The notes under the pieces: generated by a model
Database searches by the model: none
Told to the model about the DNA's origin: nothing
What the model saw: the letters and a program-made list of their open reading frames with translations, nothing else
Assembly: GCF_029674545.1 (NCBI RefSeq)
Contig: NZ_CP121354.1
Span: forward strand, 2,799,001-2,863,000
Direction: 5' to 3'
Origin: Mesorhizobium sp. WSM4904
GTDB lineage: Bacteria; Pseudomonadota; Alphaproteobacteria; Rhizobiales; Rhizobiaceae
Length of the DNA stretch: 64,000 bases
In this document: positions 29,302-37,142 of the stretch, piece after piece
Layout: each line of letters opens with the position of its first letter
Position numbering within the stretch: position 1 is the stretch's first letter
Position numbers and translations under genes: made by a program

Positions 29302-29372
29302 GGGCAGTAGGGCAGTAGGGCAGTAGGCATTCTTTCCCTACTCCCTTACTCCCCTATTCCCTTACTCCCCTA
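29302..29372. repeat. Inverted arrays of 8-bp minisatellite
   Basis: GGGCAGTA is repeated three times without gap (29302-29325). It faces a second array of 8-mers of the form (T/C)TCCC(T/C)TA, four in a row (29341-29372). Read on one strand both belong to the TACTnCCC family in opposite orientation, so they can pair as a hairpin. The second array covers the stop codon of the SH3-type gene. Confidence 0.75.
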
Positions 29373-30165
29373 ATGCCAGCGCGTCGGTGATCTCGAACCG
29401 CTCGGAAACGCCGACGCGGATCATGTTCAAGCTGCCTTCGCGCGTGTAGCGAAATTTATCCGGCGAGTCCGAGCCGGCGGGCATGCCGCCATGGAAGTTG
29501 ATGACGCGCGTGCCGCCGTCCGGCCAGGTCACGGTCACGGCGCTGTCGCCATCCTTACGCGCGACGCTCACCTCGCAGCGGGTCATCGGCTGGCCGATGC
29601 GGCGCGCGCAGGGAATGCCGCCGGCGGCATCGGGGGCAGGGGTGTCGGATTCTTCGGCAGACGACGCCGAGGCCGCGAAGGCGAGACGATAGGCGTCCTG
29701 CATGGCGGTCACGCTGATGTCGGCCGCGGATGGCGGCTCGGCCGGCTCGCTGGCGCCCAGGCGCGACGCGATGTCCGGCTGCTCCTCGGAGGGCTGAGGC
29801 GCGGCGGCCGCAGTCGCCGGGACGGCGGCATCTTCCGGCGCAGGGGCCGGGTTGTTGGGGCTGAGATAGCGGGCGGGCGCCCATCCGGTGATGTGCGCGT
29901 CCTGCGTATCCTCGACCTTGCACCAGGGATAGTTGTTGACGAGCTTGCAGCCGTAGTTCTTCACGGCCGCGCCGTTCGGCAGGCGCGCCTCGATCTTGCC
30001 GCCCGGCGAAGCGGTGGCGCGAATGTTGAGGAGATCGTCGGGTGCCAGGCCGCCGATAATCGAAATGATCGCCGCCGGCGCCTCCTCGGCCAAAGCCGGC
30101 ATGGCGGCCAGCAGCAAAGGGGCGGCGATCAGCAATATCGATCGGAGCGTGACTTTGCGCTTCAT
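29362..30165 (-). CDS. Secreted SH3-domain protein
   Basis: From the ATG at 30165 the protein is 267 residues, with a Sec signal peptide (ends AMPALAEE). A bacterial SH3-type domain follows: LAPDDLLNIRATASPGGKIEARLPNGAAVKNYGC, then WCKVEDTQDAHITGWAPARYL. After a Pro/Ala-rich linker comes a C-terminal domain with CARRIGQPMTRCEVSVARK and RVINFHGGMPAG. Such proteins act in the periplasm, often binding peptidoglycan. A TTG nine codons upstream would spoil the signal peptide. The last codons lie inside an 8-bp minisatellite. Confidence 0.8.
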   Translation of the reverse strand: MKRKVTLRSILLIAAPLLLAAMPALAEEAPAAIISIIGGLAPDDLLNIRATASPGGKIEARLPNGAAVKNYGCKLVNNYPWCKVEDTQDAHITGWAPARYLSPNNPAPAPEDAAVPATAAAAPQPSEEQPDIASRLGASEPAEPPSAADISVTAMQDAYRLAFAASASSAEESDTPAPDAAGGIPCARRIGQPMTRCEVSVARKDGDSAVTVTWPDGGTRVINFHGGMPAGSDSPDKFRYTREGSLNMIRVGVSERFEITDALALGE

Positions 30166-30350
30166 CCTTCGGCCACGGGCAATGCACTGCAATTGTCAGG
30201 CGCGACCAGAATCGGCGCGCCCACCTCAAGCCACGGCGTTTTTAGGGGAGGTTGCCGTCGCATGTCATCTCCAAAATGGACGCGTCGGCCTGGCTATGCT
30301 TACCTTGGCAGGGCACATGCCTTGGCGATTGGCCGAAATGCCCATCCCGT

Positions 30351-30532
30351 CGTCATCCTCGGGCGGAGCGGGAAGCGAAGCGTACCGCGCAGACCCGAGG
30401 ATCCATGCTGTGACTTCAGAGCGCTGCTACGATGCAGAATTCTGCTCCGCTTGCACCCTTCGATCAAGGTAACGGCATGGATCCCAGGGTCTCCGCGACG
30501 GAGCTTCGCTCCTGCTTCGCCCTGGGATGACG
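30351..30532. repeat. Palindromic REP-like intergenic element
   Basis: The element is bounded by inverted CGTCATCC (30351-30358) and GGATGACG (30525-30532). Inside, two imperfect hairpins are visible: CCTCGGG...CCCGAGG (about 30356-30392), and CCCAGGG...CCCTGGG (about 30484-30526) with an inner GGAGCTTCGCTCC. This pattern is a common dispersed repeat in Mesorhizobium-type genomes. An open frame crossing it is not considered a gene. Confidence 0.7.
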
Positions 30533-30651
30533 AGGTTGAGAGGCTTCAGCTAGTCCCCAGCGCTTGCGCTGATTTCACAGAAACGGCGAAAATCTCACCG
30601 CTCACCCTGCACCTTTCGAAATCCCGGTGTCGAGGAACCAGCCGTTCGGGA

Positions 30652-30695
30652 TATGAGCTGCGCTCAATCCTGGGTATGAGCTGCGCTCAATCCTG
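30652..30695. repeat. 21-bp direct duplication at phosphoesterase 3' end
   Basis: A 21-bp unit starting TATGAGCTGCGC occurs at 30652-30672 and again at 30675-30695, a 23-bp period. The second copy contains the stop codon of the metallophosphoesterase gene, so the duplication looks like a recent slippage event at the gene end. Confidence 0.8.
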
Positions 30696-31445
30696 CACAA
30701 ATCCGGTTCGCAGCGCGTGCGCCCATTCTGGGCGTCCCGCTTGTTCGGCCTGCGTTGCGGCGGCTTCATGGTCGTAGTCCACGGCGATCGCCTCGAAGCG
30801 GTCCGGGCGGTAAGCCGCGTCCAGCTCGACGATGCCATAACGCGCATGCGGGGTGCCTTGCTCGGAGACATGCGCGGGCGGTGTGTCATCCTCATAGGCC
30901 GGGCAGCCGACGCTGCCGGGGTTGAAGATGACCGGGCCGCCCGGAATGCGGATCAGCTCGCTGCGATGGCTGTGGCCGCACAGGGCTAGGCGGCAGGCGG
31001 GGTCGAGTGCCTTCAGCCGACGTTTGATCGCGCCGAGCGGCGCGCGCACCAGCTGGCCGTCGACGATCGCATCGGCAAGGTATTTTTCGTCATGGTCGGG
31101 CCGGGCATGGAAGGCGACGACGCCGGGCGCGATCTCGAGCGTGAGCGGCAAGGCGAACAGCGCTTCGCGCTGGGCGGCGGTCAGCCGTTCCTGCGCATAG
31201 CGGTCGGACGGCCACATTGCCTCGTCGGCCGGGTCCTGGGCGACACGACGGTCGTGATTGCCGCGCACGGTCGGCAGGTCGAGCGCTTCCAGCCGCTGCA
31301 TGGTCTCGCGCGGCCAGAGCGGGCCGGAGACGCAATCGCCGAGATTGACGATGAGATCGGCGCCGCCGCGCTGCTGGAGATCGTGGAGGACGGCATCCAA
31401 GGCCAGCACGTTGCCATGGATGTCGGCGAGAATGGCAATGCGCAT
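30687..31445 (-). CDS. Metallophosphoesterase (YfcE/MJ0936-like)
   Basis: The 252-residue calcineurin-like phosphoesterase shows all metal-binding blocks: ADIHGN (10-15 region), NLGDCVSGP, RGNHD, and GHSHR followed by NPGSVGCP near the C-terminal third. It would hydrolyse a phosphodiester or monoester in the cytosol. The ATG at 31445 overlaps the TGA of the ArsR-type gene by one base (TGATG), so they form a coupled operon. The 3' end carries a 21-bp duplication that includes the stop. Confidence 0.9.
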   Translation of the reverse strand: MRIAILADIHGNVLALDAVLHDLQQRGGADLIVNLGDCVSGPLWPRETMQRLEALDLPTVRGNHDRRVAQDPADEAMWPSDRYAQERLTAAQREALFALPLTLEIAPGVVAFHARPDHDEKYLADAIVDGQLVRAPLGAIKRRLKALDPACRLALCGHSHRSELIRIPGGPVIFNPGSVGCPAYEDDTPPAHVSEQGTPHARYGIVELDAAYRPDRFEAIAVDYDHEAAATQAEQAGRPEWAHALRTGFVQD

Positions 31446-31801
31446 CAGGCGTCGATTTCGGTATCGGCGGCGCCGACCGCGGGAAGTGCCTTGTCCTCGC
31501 CGGCAGCCGCGATCACGCTGTCGAGCAGTCCGGGGAAGCGTCTGTCGAGGTCGTCGCGGCGCAGCGTGATCAGCCGGCTGGTGCCGACCGCTTCGGTGCG
31601 GGTCACGCCCGCCTCGCGCAGCTTGGCGAGGTGGTAGCTGAGGTTGGTCTTGGAGGCGAGGTCGAGGAACTTGCCGCAGTTCATCGGCACGCCTTCCTTG
31701 CTGGCGAGATAGCGCACGATGGCAAGCCTGGTCGGGTCGCCGAGCACGGCAAGCACGATCGGCAGGCTGATCTGATCGGCAGTCGGGTGGGGCAAGGTCA
31801 T
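31445..31801 (-). CDS. ArsR family HTH regulator
   Basis: The 118-residue winged-helix protein has the ArsR core LAVLGDPTRLAIVRYLASKEGVP and the recognition helix KTNLSYHLAKLREAGVTRTEAVGTSRLITLR. No arsenic-type ELCVCDL metal site is present; one Cys (NCGKF) lies before the HTH, so the effector may be redox or organic. It is co-transcribed with a phosphoesterase and divergent from an MFS pump whose leader contains an inverted repeat, suggesting it represses that pump. Confidence 0.9.
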   Translation of the reverse strand: MTLPHPTADQISLPIVLAVLGDPTRLAIVRYLASKEGVPMNCGKFLDLASKTNLSYHLAKLREAGVTRTEAVGTSRLITLRRDDLDRRFPGLLDSVIAAAGEDKALPAVGAADTEIDA

Positions 31802-31961
31802 GTCGCAGAATTAAGCACAAACTGAAGCAACTTCAACGCGCCTCCTCGTCTTGCCGGTCTACACGTGCCCCCGGTTTTTGCCGGTCCTGACACAGGGCTG
31901 TCAGCAGGGTTCGGTTATTTTCCCCTGGCTCGGTTGACATCATGCCCCGTTATGTCCAATT

Positions 31962-31979
31962 GTTCAATAACTTTTGAAC
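31962..31979. promoter_or_regulatory. Operator-like inverted repeat before MFS gene
   Basis: GTTCAA (31962-31967) and TTGAAC (31974-31979) form a perfect inverted repeat with a 6-bp spacer, 13 bp before the MFS start. A TTGACA (31934-31939) lies just upstream. TGAAG/CTTCA (31823-31835) near the ArsR gene may be a second, weaker site. ArsR proteins bind such 12-2-12 type repeats, so control by the divergent ArsR gene is likely. Confidence 0.55.
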
Positions 31980-31992
31980 TAAGGACATCCCC

Positions 31993-33171
31993 ATGGACAA
32001 GCGGATCTATTGGCTAGCGCTCGGATCGTTCGCGATCTCGACCGAAGGCTTCGTCATCTCCAGCCTTCTTCCCGACATCGCCGCGGATGCCGGCATCTCC
32101 GTTCCGCTCGCCGGATCGCTGATCACCGCCTTCGCGCTCGCTTATGCGATCGGCGCGCCGATCCTGGCGACGCTGACAGGCGAGTGGGACCGGCGGCGCG
32201 TCATCCTGTGGACGCTGGTCTTCTTCGTCATAGGCAATCTGGTCGCGGCGGTGAGCTCGTCCTTCGAATTGCTGCTGATCGCGCGCATCGTCATGGCGCT
32301 CTCGTCCGGCCTGTTCGCGGCGACCGCGCAAGGCACGGCCGTGGCACTGGTCGACGACCATCACCGGGCGCGTGCGATTGCCGTCGTCGTCGGCGGCACC
32401 ACGGTGGCGGTCGCGGTCGGCGCGCCGCTCGGGGCGCTGGTGGCGGCGATCGCCGGCTGGCGTGGGACGTTCTTCGCCATTGCCGGGCTCGGCGCGCTGG
32501 CCGGCGCGATCCTGTGGTGGCGGCTGCCGCGCGGCATCATCGGCACCAGGCTGCCGCTGAAACGCCGGCTGGCGGCCGCAGTCCGTCCGGGCGTGTTGCC
32601 GATCCTGGTCACGACCGTGCTGGCGCTGGTCGGCGCCTTCACCGTCTTTGCCTTCATCGCGCCTCTCGCCATCGAGGGCGGCGGTCTCAGCCCGCTTGCA
32701 TTGCCCGGCATGCTGCTCGCCTTCGGCATCGGCGCGGTCATCGGCAACATCGCCGGCGGCCAGGCCGCCGACCGTTTCGGCGCGGCGCGCACCGTCTGCT
32801 GGTCGCTGGCGCTTTCCGCGGCGATGCTCGTCACCTTCTCGCTGATCCCGACCTTCCTGCCGCATTCGATCGCCGGGCCGGCGCTGATGGGCATGATGGT
32901 GCCGTGGGGCATCGTCGGCTGGGCCTTCCCGCCGGCGCAGGCGAGCCGCATCATCAAGATCGCTCCGGACGCCGCTCCGATCGTGCTCTCGCTCAATGCC
33001 TCGGCGCTCTATTTCGGCGTGGCGCTGGGCGCTGTGGTCGGCGGCGCTGTGCTGCGCTTCGGCGCGCCGGCCGATCTCGGCCTGATCGCTGCGATCTTCC
33101 CGCTCGTCGGGCTGGGCGTCGTGCTCGCCGGCCGCGCGTTTGCTCGTCCGGTCGCCATGCCGGCCGAATAG
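31993..33171 (+). CDS. MFS transporter, DHA1 family
   Basis: The 392-residue protein has twelve predicted membrane helices. It has the DHA1 features of a cytoplasmic loop LTGEWDRRRVILW (a variant of motif A) and VALVDDHHRARAIAVVVGGTTVAVAVGAPLGA (motif C region). It would export drugs, sugars or metabolites by proton antiport. The start follows ACTAAGGAC. It is divergent from the ArsR-phosphoesterase operon with a palindrome between, so it is likely induced when the repressor binds its ligand. Confidence 0.9.
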   Translation: MDKRIYWLALGSFAISTEGFVISSLLPDIAADAGISVPLAGSLITAFALAYAIGAPILATLTGEWDRRRVILWTLVFFVIGNLVAAVSSSFELLLIARIVMALSSGLFAATAQGTAVALVDDHHRARAIAVVVGGTTVAVAVGAPLGALVAAIAGWRGTFFAIAGLGALAGAILWWRLPRGIIGTRLPLKRRLAAAVRPGVLPILVTTVLALVGAFTVFAFIAPLAIEGGGLSPLALPGMLLAFGIGAVIGNIAGGQAADRFGAARTVCWSLALSAAMLVTFSLIPTFLPHSIAGPALMGMMVPWGIVGWAFPPAQASRIIKIAPDAAPIVLSLNASALYFGVALGAVVGGAVLRFGAPADLGLIAAIFPLVGLGVVLAGRAFARPVAMPAE

Positions 33172-33185
33172 GTTCGGCCAAAACG

Positions 33186-33291
33186 CTAGAGCGGCTCACC
33201 GTTTTACGGAAACGCCGAACCGCTCTAACTCTTCGTTTTTACGCAGTTGCGGGCGGAAAACCGATCACACTTTTCCTGGAATTGCTCTAAG
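33186..33291. repeat. Rhizobial intergenic palindromic element
   Basis: AGAGCGG...CCGCTCT forms a long imperfect hairpin (33189-33228). It is followed by the segment ACGCAGTTGCGGGCGGAAAA and ending CTTTTCCTGGAATTGCTCTA. Variants of this two-part block are widespread between genes in Mesorhizobium and relatives. It sits between the ends of the MFS and MarR genes. Confidence 0.7.
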
Positions 33292-33312
33292 AACTCACCG
33301 ACGGCCGCTCCT

Positions 33313-33777
33313 TCAGATGGAAGGAGCGGCCGCTGCCAACTCAAAATCCAGCGCGGCCACTTCGTCCAGCGTCGCGCGCAGCTTCGCGGCCCGTTCCACG
33401 CCGACCATATCCTCGAATTGCCGCTGGGCGGCGCTCCACAGCTTGATCGCCTCGTCGAGCTTTGCCTGACCCTGCGGCGTCAGCCGCACGCGCTTGATGC
33501 GGCGGTCGTCCTTGTCGGCAAAAGTCTCGACATAGCCATCGCGGATCAGCGGCTTCAGCGTGTGGCCAAGCGCCGACAGATCCATGATCAGCTCTTCGGC
33601 AATCTCGCCCATCGCCGGCTCGCCGCCGGCATGGATCTGGAAGAGCAGGCCAAACTGCGTTCCCTTCAGTCCCGAAGGCGCCAGCGCGTCATCGTAGAAG
33701 CGGCCGAGCCTGCGCGCGGTGCGCCGCAAGGTGGCGTTGTTGCAACGGCTGAATCCGGGTTGCTGAGCTTCGGTCAT
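33313..33777 (-). CDS. MarR family regulator
   Basis: The 154-residue dimeric winged-helix protein shows the MarR pattern: CNNATLRRTARRLGRFYDDALAPSGLKGTQFGLL, HTH MGEIAEELIMDLSALGHTLKPLIRDGYVE, and wing DKDDRRIKRVRLTPQGQAKL. The ATG at 33777 follows CAAGGAGTG; the longer open frame upstream is rejected. It is divergent from an SDR gene, and the space between holds a perfect 14-bp palindrome, so it probably represses both genes and responds to a small phenolic or redox ligand. Confidence 0.93.
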   Translation of the reverse strand: MTEAQQPGFSRCNNATLRRTARRLGRFYDDALAPSGLKGTQFGLLFQIHAGGEPAMGEIAEELIMDLSALGHTLKPLIRDGYVETFADKDDRRIKRVRLTPQGQAKLDEAIKLWSAAQRQFEDMVGVERAAKLRATLDEVAALDFELAAAAPSI

Positions 33778-33851
33778 GTCCACTCCTTGCCGGTGCGAAG
33801 GTGCGCCAGCCTGCCGCAGAGATAGTTTTCGCAACCGCCGTTGACAAGATA

Positions 33852-33890
33852 GTGGCATATACCTACTTCGGCAAAAGTGGCATATGCCAC
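33852..33890. promoter_or_regulatory. MarR-type operator pair
   Basis: GTGGCATATGCCAC (33877-33890) is a perfect 14-bp palindrome. A second site, GTGGCATATACC (33852-33863), has the same left half 25 bp away. Both lie between the divergent MarR and SDR genes and probably overlap their promoters. Confidence 0.7.
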
Positions 33891-33967
33891 TAATAGAACA
33901 TAGGCTCGGCGGTTGAGGTGTCCATCGGCGCCGAACGTGAGCGAACAGGACGAAAAGGAGCAGGACG

Positions 33968-34762
33968 ATGAGCAAGAGCGAAAACAAGGGCACGGCCGTG
34001 ATCACCGGCGCCTCCTCGGGCATCGGCGCGGTCTATGCCGACCGGCTTGCCGGACAGGGCTACGATCTTGTGCTGGTGGCGCGGCGCGCCGACCGGCTGC
34101 AGGAGGTGGCGGACCGGCTGGCTTATGCCTATGGCCGCAAGGTCGAGACGGTCGTCGCCGATCTCTCCGTAGACGCCGACCTGCGCCGGGTCGAGCAGGT
34201 GGTCGCGGCGGACGAGAGCGTGACGCTGCTGATCAACAATGCCGGCATGGGCGGCATCGAGACGGTGGCCGACGCCGACGCCGATGCGGCCGAACGTATG
34301 ATCAAGGTCAATGTCGTCGCCTTGACGCGTTTGACCCGCGCGGTGCTGCCGGGGCTGCTTGCTCGCAATCGCGGCGCCATTGTCAACATCGCCTCGGTGG
34401 TCGCCTATGGCATCGCCGTCGGCGGCATCTACAGCGGCACCAAGGCCTATGTCGTCAACTTCACCGAAGCGCTGCAGAAGGAGGTCGCCGGCACCAAGGT
34501 GAGGGCGCAGGTCGTGCTGCCAGGGCCGATCCGTACCGAATTCTGGGACGTCTCCGGGATCAGCCTCGACAGGATCAACCAGGACTGGGTGATGAGCGCC
34601 GACGACCTGGTCGATGCGGCGCTGGCCGGCTTCGTCCAGGGCGAGACCGTCACCGCTCCGGGGCTGGCCGATCCGGCCGGGCTGGACACCTATCTCGGCG
34701 CGCGGGACCAGTTCTATGGCAGCCTGTTCGCCGGCAAGCCGGCGGCGCGTTACGCCGTATAG
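33968..34762 (+). CDS. Short-chain dehydrogenase/reductase (classical SDR)
   Basis: This 264-residue Rossmann-fold oxidoreductase has the NAD(P) motif TGASSGIG near residue 14, NNAG around 90, and the catalytic Ser with YSGTK (Y-x3-K) near 152-156. The basic residue run VARRADR after beta-2 suggests NADP(H). The substrate is unknown. The ATG follows AAAGGAGCAGGACG. It is divergent from a MarR gene with paired operators between, so likely inducible by a compound it then modifies. Confidence 0.92.
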   Translation: MSKSENKGTAVITGASSGIGAVYADRLAGQGYDLVLVARRADRLQEVADRLAYAYGRKVETVVADLSVDADLRRVEQVVAADESVTLLINNAGMGGIETVADADADAAERMIKVNVVALTRLTRAVLPGLLARNRGAIVNIASVVAYGIAVGGIYSGTKAYVVNFTEALQKEVAGTKVRAQVVLPGPIRTEFWDVSGISLDRINQDWVMSADDLVDAALAGFVQGETVTAPGLADPAGLDTYLGARDQFYGSLFAGKPAARYAV

Positions 34763-34768
34763 TCTCTC

Positions 34769-35368
34769 TCAGGCTGGCCGCCACATCTGCAGGATCGAGG
34801 CGGCCAGCAGCAGGCCAAGCACGATGTTGAGCGCGCGCCACTGCCGCTCGGTCTTGAGCAGGCGTGCCAGCAGCGTGCCAGCCACGCACCACAGCGACAG
34901 CGAGAAGGCCGCCGCAAGGCCGAACACGGCGCCCAACAATAGCGCGAGCTGCAACGGGCCGTCGGCGAGCGCCGCGAAGGAAGCGGCGGCGCCCAGTCCC
35001 ATGGCCCAGCCCTTCGGGTTCATCCACTGAATGCCGGCGCCGCCGAGGAAGCTGTTCGGCTTGGCCATGCTGACATCGAGATTGGGCGGACCGCTGCGGC
35101 CGATCCTGATCGCCAGCCAGATCAGATAGAGCGAGCCCGCGACCTTCATGGTGAGCTGCAAGGACGGGACGGCGGCCAGCAGCCCGGCGAGGCCCGCCGC
35201 GCCTGCCGCCGCCACGGAAGCGAGTCCGGCTGCGCTGCCGGTCATGAGCGGCACCGAACGGCGAAAGCCGAACTGCGCACCGGACGCCGTCGACAGCGTC
35301 GTGGCGATGCCGGGCGTCGAGGTGGAAATCAGCGCGAACAGGACAAGAGGGGTAATGGTTTCGGACAT
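34769..35368 (-). CDS. LysE family amino-acid exporter
   Basis: The 199-residue membrane protein has about six helices and the LysE/RhtB features: FALISTSTPGIATTLSTASGAQFG near the start, GSLYLIWLAIRIGRS, and GGAGIQWMNPKGWAMGLGA. It would export an amino acid or analogue. The ATG at 35368 (upstream GGAAAAG) is preferred over an earlier start inside the regulatory region. It is divergent from a LysR gene, the classic lysE/lysG arrangement, so it is probably induced by its substrate through that regulator. Confidence 0.9.
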   Translation of the reverse strand: MSETITPLVLFALISTSTPGIATTLSTASGAQFGFRRSVPLMTGSAAGLASVAAAGAAGLAGLLAAVPSLQLTMKVAGSLYLIWLAIRIGRSGPPNLDVSMAKPNSFLGGAGIQWMNPKGWAMGLGAAASFAALADGPLQLALLLGAVFGLAAAFSLSLWCVAGTLLARLLKTERQWRALNIVLGLLLAASILQMWRPA

Positions 35369-35420
35369 ACAGCTTTTCCGGTCGAAGAAGCCGTATGCTA
35401 GGCGCCTTGTGCTATCAGTA

Positions 35421-35447
35421 AATGCAATGTTTGATATGATCTGCATT
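35421..35447. promoter_or_regulatory. LysR operator candidate between lysE-like and lysR genes
   Basis: AATGCA (35421-35426) and TGCATT (35442-35447) form an inverted repeat with a 15-bp spacer in the 97-bp gap between the divergent genes, ending 19 bp before the LysR start. This fits the usual LysR recognition and autoregulation geometry. Confidence 0.5.
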
Positions 35448-35465
35448 AGCAGTTATAATGGATAA

Positions 35466-36332
35466 ATGATCCGCGATCTCGATACCACGTTTGTCCGCAC
35501 CTTCGTCACCGCAGCCGAAAAAGCGAGCATGACGGGCGCTGCAAATGCGCTCAATCTGACGCAAGGCGCCGTCAGTCAGCAGATCAAGCGACTGGAGGAG
35601 GTGCTTGGCCAGACGCTGTTCGAACGCGACCGGCGCGGTCTGAAGCTGACGCGCTCGGGCGAACGGCTGCTCGACAAGGGCCGGCGTCTGCTGCAGCTCA
35701 ATGACGAGATCATCGCCGAAATGGGCGGCAAGGCGGTCGCCGGCCAGGTGCGGATCGGCGTGCCTTACGACCTCGTCGGCACATTGCTTCAACCCGTGCT
35801 CAAGACCTATGCCGAGGCCTGTCCGCAAGTGGAGATATCGCTGGTCTGCGCCTCCTCGCCGGAGCTCGCGGCGGCGCTGACGGCGGGGACGATCGATCTC
35901 GCCGTCATCGAGGAGCGGGCCGGGCCAACGGCCGGCGAATGCCTGCTGGTCGACCGCCTGGTCTGGGTCGGCGCGAGAGGCGGCTTGGCGCGCCTGAAGC
36001 GGCCGCTGCCGGTCTCGATGGTCGCCGACACCTGCGCCTTCCGGCCCGAGGTGCTGGCAGCGCTTAGCGGGCATGGTCTGGACTGGCGCACCGTGTTCGA
36101 GAACGGCAACATCGACGCCACGACCGCGACGGTACGCTCGGACCTGGCAGTGACGACATGGCTGGCCTCGACGGTTCCCGCGGACCTCGACATCCTGTCT
36201 GATGCCGACCTGCCGGCGCTGCCGAATTTCGCCATCAACCTGCATCTGCCGAAACATGGCGTCGAGCCCGCCGCGCGAGAGTTTGCGCGGCATATCAGGG
36301 AAGGGCTGGCGCGGCGGCCGGTTGCGGCTTGA
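35466..36332 (+). CDS. LysR family regulator of divergent LysE exporter
   Basis: The 288-residue LysR-type protein begins MIRDLDTTFVRTFVTAAEKASMTGAANALNLTQGAVSQQIKRLE (read as HTH 17-45) and has the ligand-binding domain (VRIGVPYDLVGTLL, PQVEISLVCASSPELAAAL). Position and orientation relative to the lysE-like gene suggest it activates that exporter when amino acids build up, as LysG/ArgP proteins do. A stem-loop (36351-36379) follows. Confidence 0.93.
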   Translation: MIRDLDTTFVRTFVTAAEKASMTGAANALNLTQGAVSQQIKRLEEVLGQTLFERDRRGLKLTRSGERLLDKGRRLLQLNDEIIAEMGGKAVAGQVRIGVPYDLVGTLLQPVLKTYAEACPQVEISLVCASSPELAAALTAGTIDLAVIEERAGPTAGECLLVDRLVWVGARGGLARLKRPLPVSMVADTCAFRPEVLAALSGHGLDWRTVFENGNIDATTATVRSDLAVTTWLASTVPADLDILSDADLPALPNFAINLHLPKHGVEPAAREFARHIREGLARRPVAA

Positions 36333-36350
36333 GCCCTGGAAGAACTTGGG

Positions 36351-36379
36351 TTCCTCTCCCCCTTCCGGAGGGAGAGGAA
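36351..36379. terminator. Stem-loop between convergent LysR and DHFR-like genes
   Basis: TTCCTCTCCC (36351-36360) and GGGAGAGGAA (36370-36379) make a perfect 10-bp stem with a 9-nt loop. There is no U-run, so it may be a dispersed palindrome that acts as a transcription barrier or mRNA end. Confidence 0.5.
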
Positions 36380-36398
36380 AGGTGCCGGGGCCGTCCCG

Positions 36399-37049
36399 CT
36401 ACTTCCAGTTCTTGCGCCGTTCGAGCTCGGCGTCGGACGGCTCGTCCTGCGCGAAGGATCCGGTCTTGATCTCGCCGCCACGCTCATAGGTCGCCATGAT
36501 GACGCCGGTGCTGGAAGTCTGCGACTTGATGAGCTTGAAGGCGGCCGGCATCGCGTCCTCGCCGAACAGCCGCTTGCCCTTGCCCAGCAACAGCGGGAAG
36601 ATCATCAGCCGGATCTCGTCGATCAGCCCGTTGGCGAGCAGGGTCTGGATCAGGTTGCCCGATCCCTGGATAAGCAGGTCGGGTCCGTCTTCCTGTTTGA
36701 GTTCCTTAAGCCTTGCAACGATATCCGGCCCAAGCGACTGAGTGTTCTGCCAGGTGAGCGACTCTGGCCGATGTGTGGCTACATATTTGGTCGCAGGGTT
36801 GAAGGCATCCGCGATCGGATCCTTCTGATACGGCCAGTATGCGGCGAAGATGTCGTAGGTTCTGCGGCCGAGCAGCAGGGCGAAGGGCTTGGAGAACAGC
36901 TCGTCTATTGCCGCGCCCGCAACCTCGTCAAAATAATGGAACGTCCAGCCACCGAATTGAAAGCCGCCGACCGGATCCTCTTCCGGCCCGCCCGGCGCCT
37001 GCATGACGCCGTCGAGGCTGACGAAGGTGGCGGCGATGATCTTGCGCAT
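36399..37049 (-). CDS. Dihydrofolate reductase / RibD C-terminal family protein
   Basis: The 216-residue protein begins MRKIIAATFVSLDGVMQAPGG and contains LLLGRRTYDIFAAYWP, LLIQGSGNLIQTLLANGLIDEIRLMIFPLLLGKGKRLF, the pattern of the RibD_C/YyaP-YwjB group. These are NADPH-binding reductases of mostly unknown substrate, related to but distinct from housekeeping FolA. It is transcribed alone on the minus strand. Confidence 0.9.
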   Translation of the reverse strand: MRKIIAATFVSLDGVMQAPGGPEEDPVGGFQFGGWTFHYFDEVAGAAIDELFSKPFALLLGRRTYDIFAAYWPYQKDPIADAFNPATKYVATHRPESLTWQNTQSLGPDIVARLKELKQEDGPDLLIQGSGNLIQTLLANGLIDEIRLMIFPLLLGKGKRLFGEDAMPAAFKLIKSQTSSTGVIMATYERGGEIKTGSFAQDEPSDAELERRKNWK

Positions 37050-37142
37050 CTGTTTCTCCTTTTCATGATCCGCGCCGTCGCGGCCGGATTTCAGGCCAAG
37101 GACGAACGACGGGCGTCCATTGCGACAAGCGCCGGTAAGTTT

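Noticed and set aside
29302..29372. Tandem repeats considered as a CRISPR array
   Set aside because: Units are 8 bp without spacers and no cas genes occur in the window.
30261..30777. Open frame with a good ribosome-binding site (AGGGGAGG) crossing the REP-like element
   Set aside because: The product is mostly translation of a dispersed repeat and of the antisense of the phosphoesterase gene; such frames are spurious.
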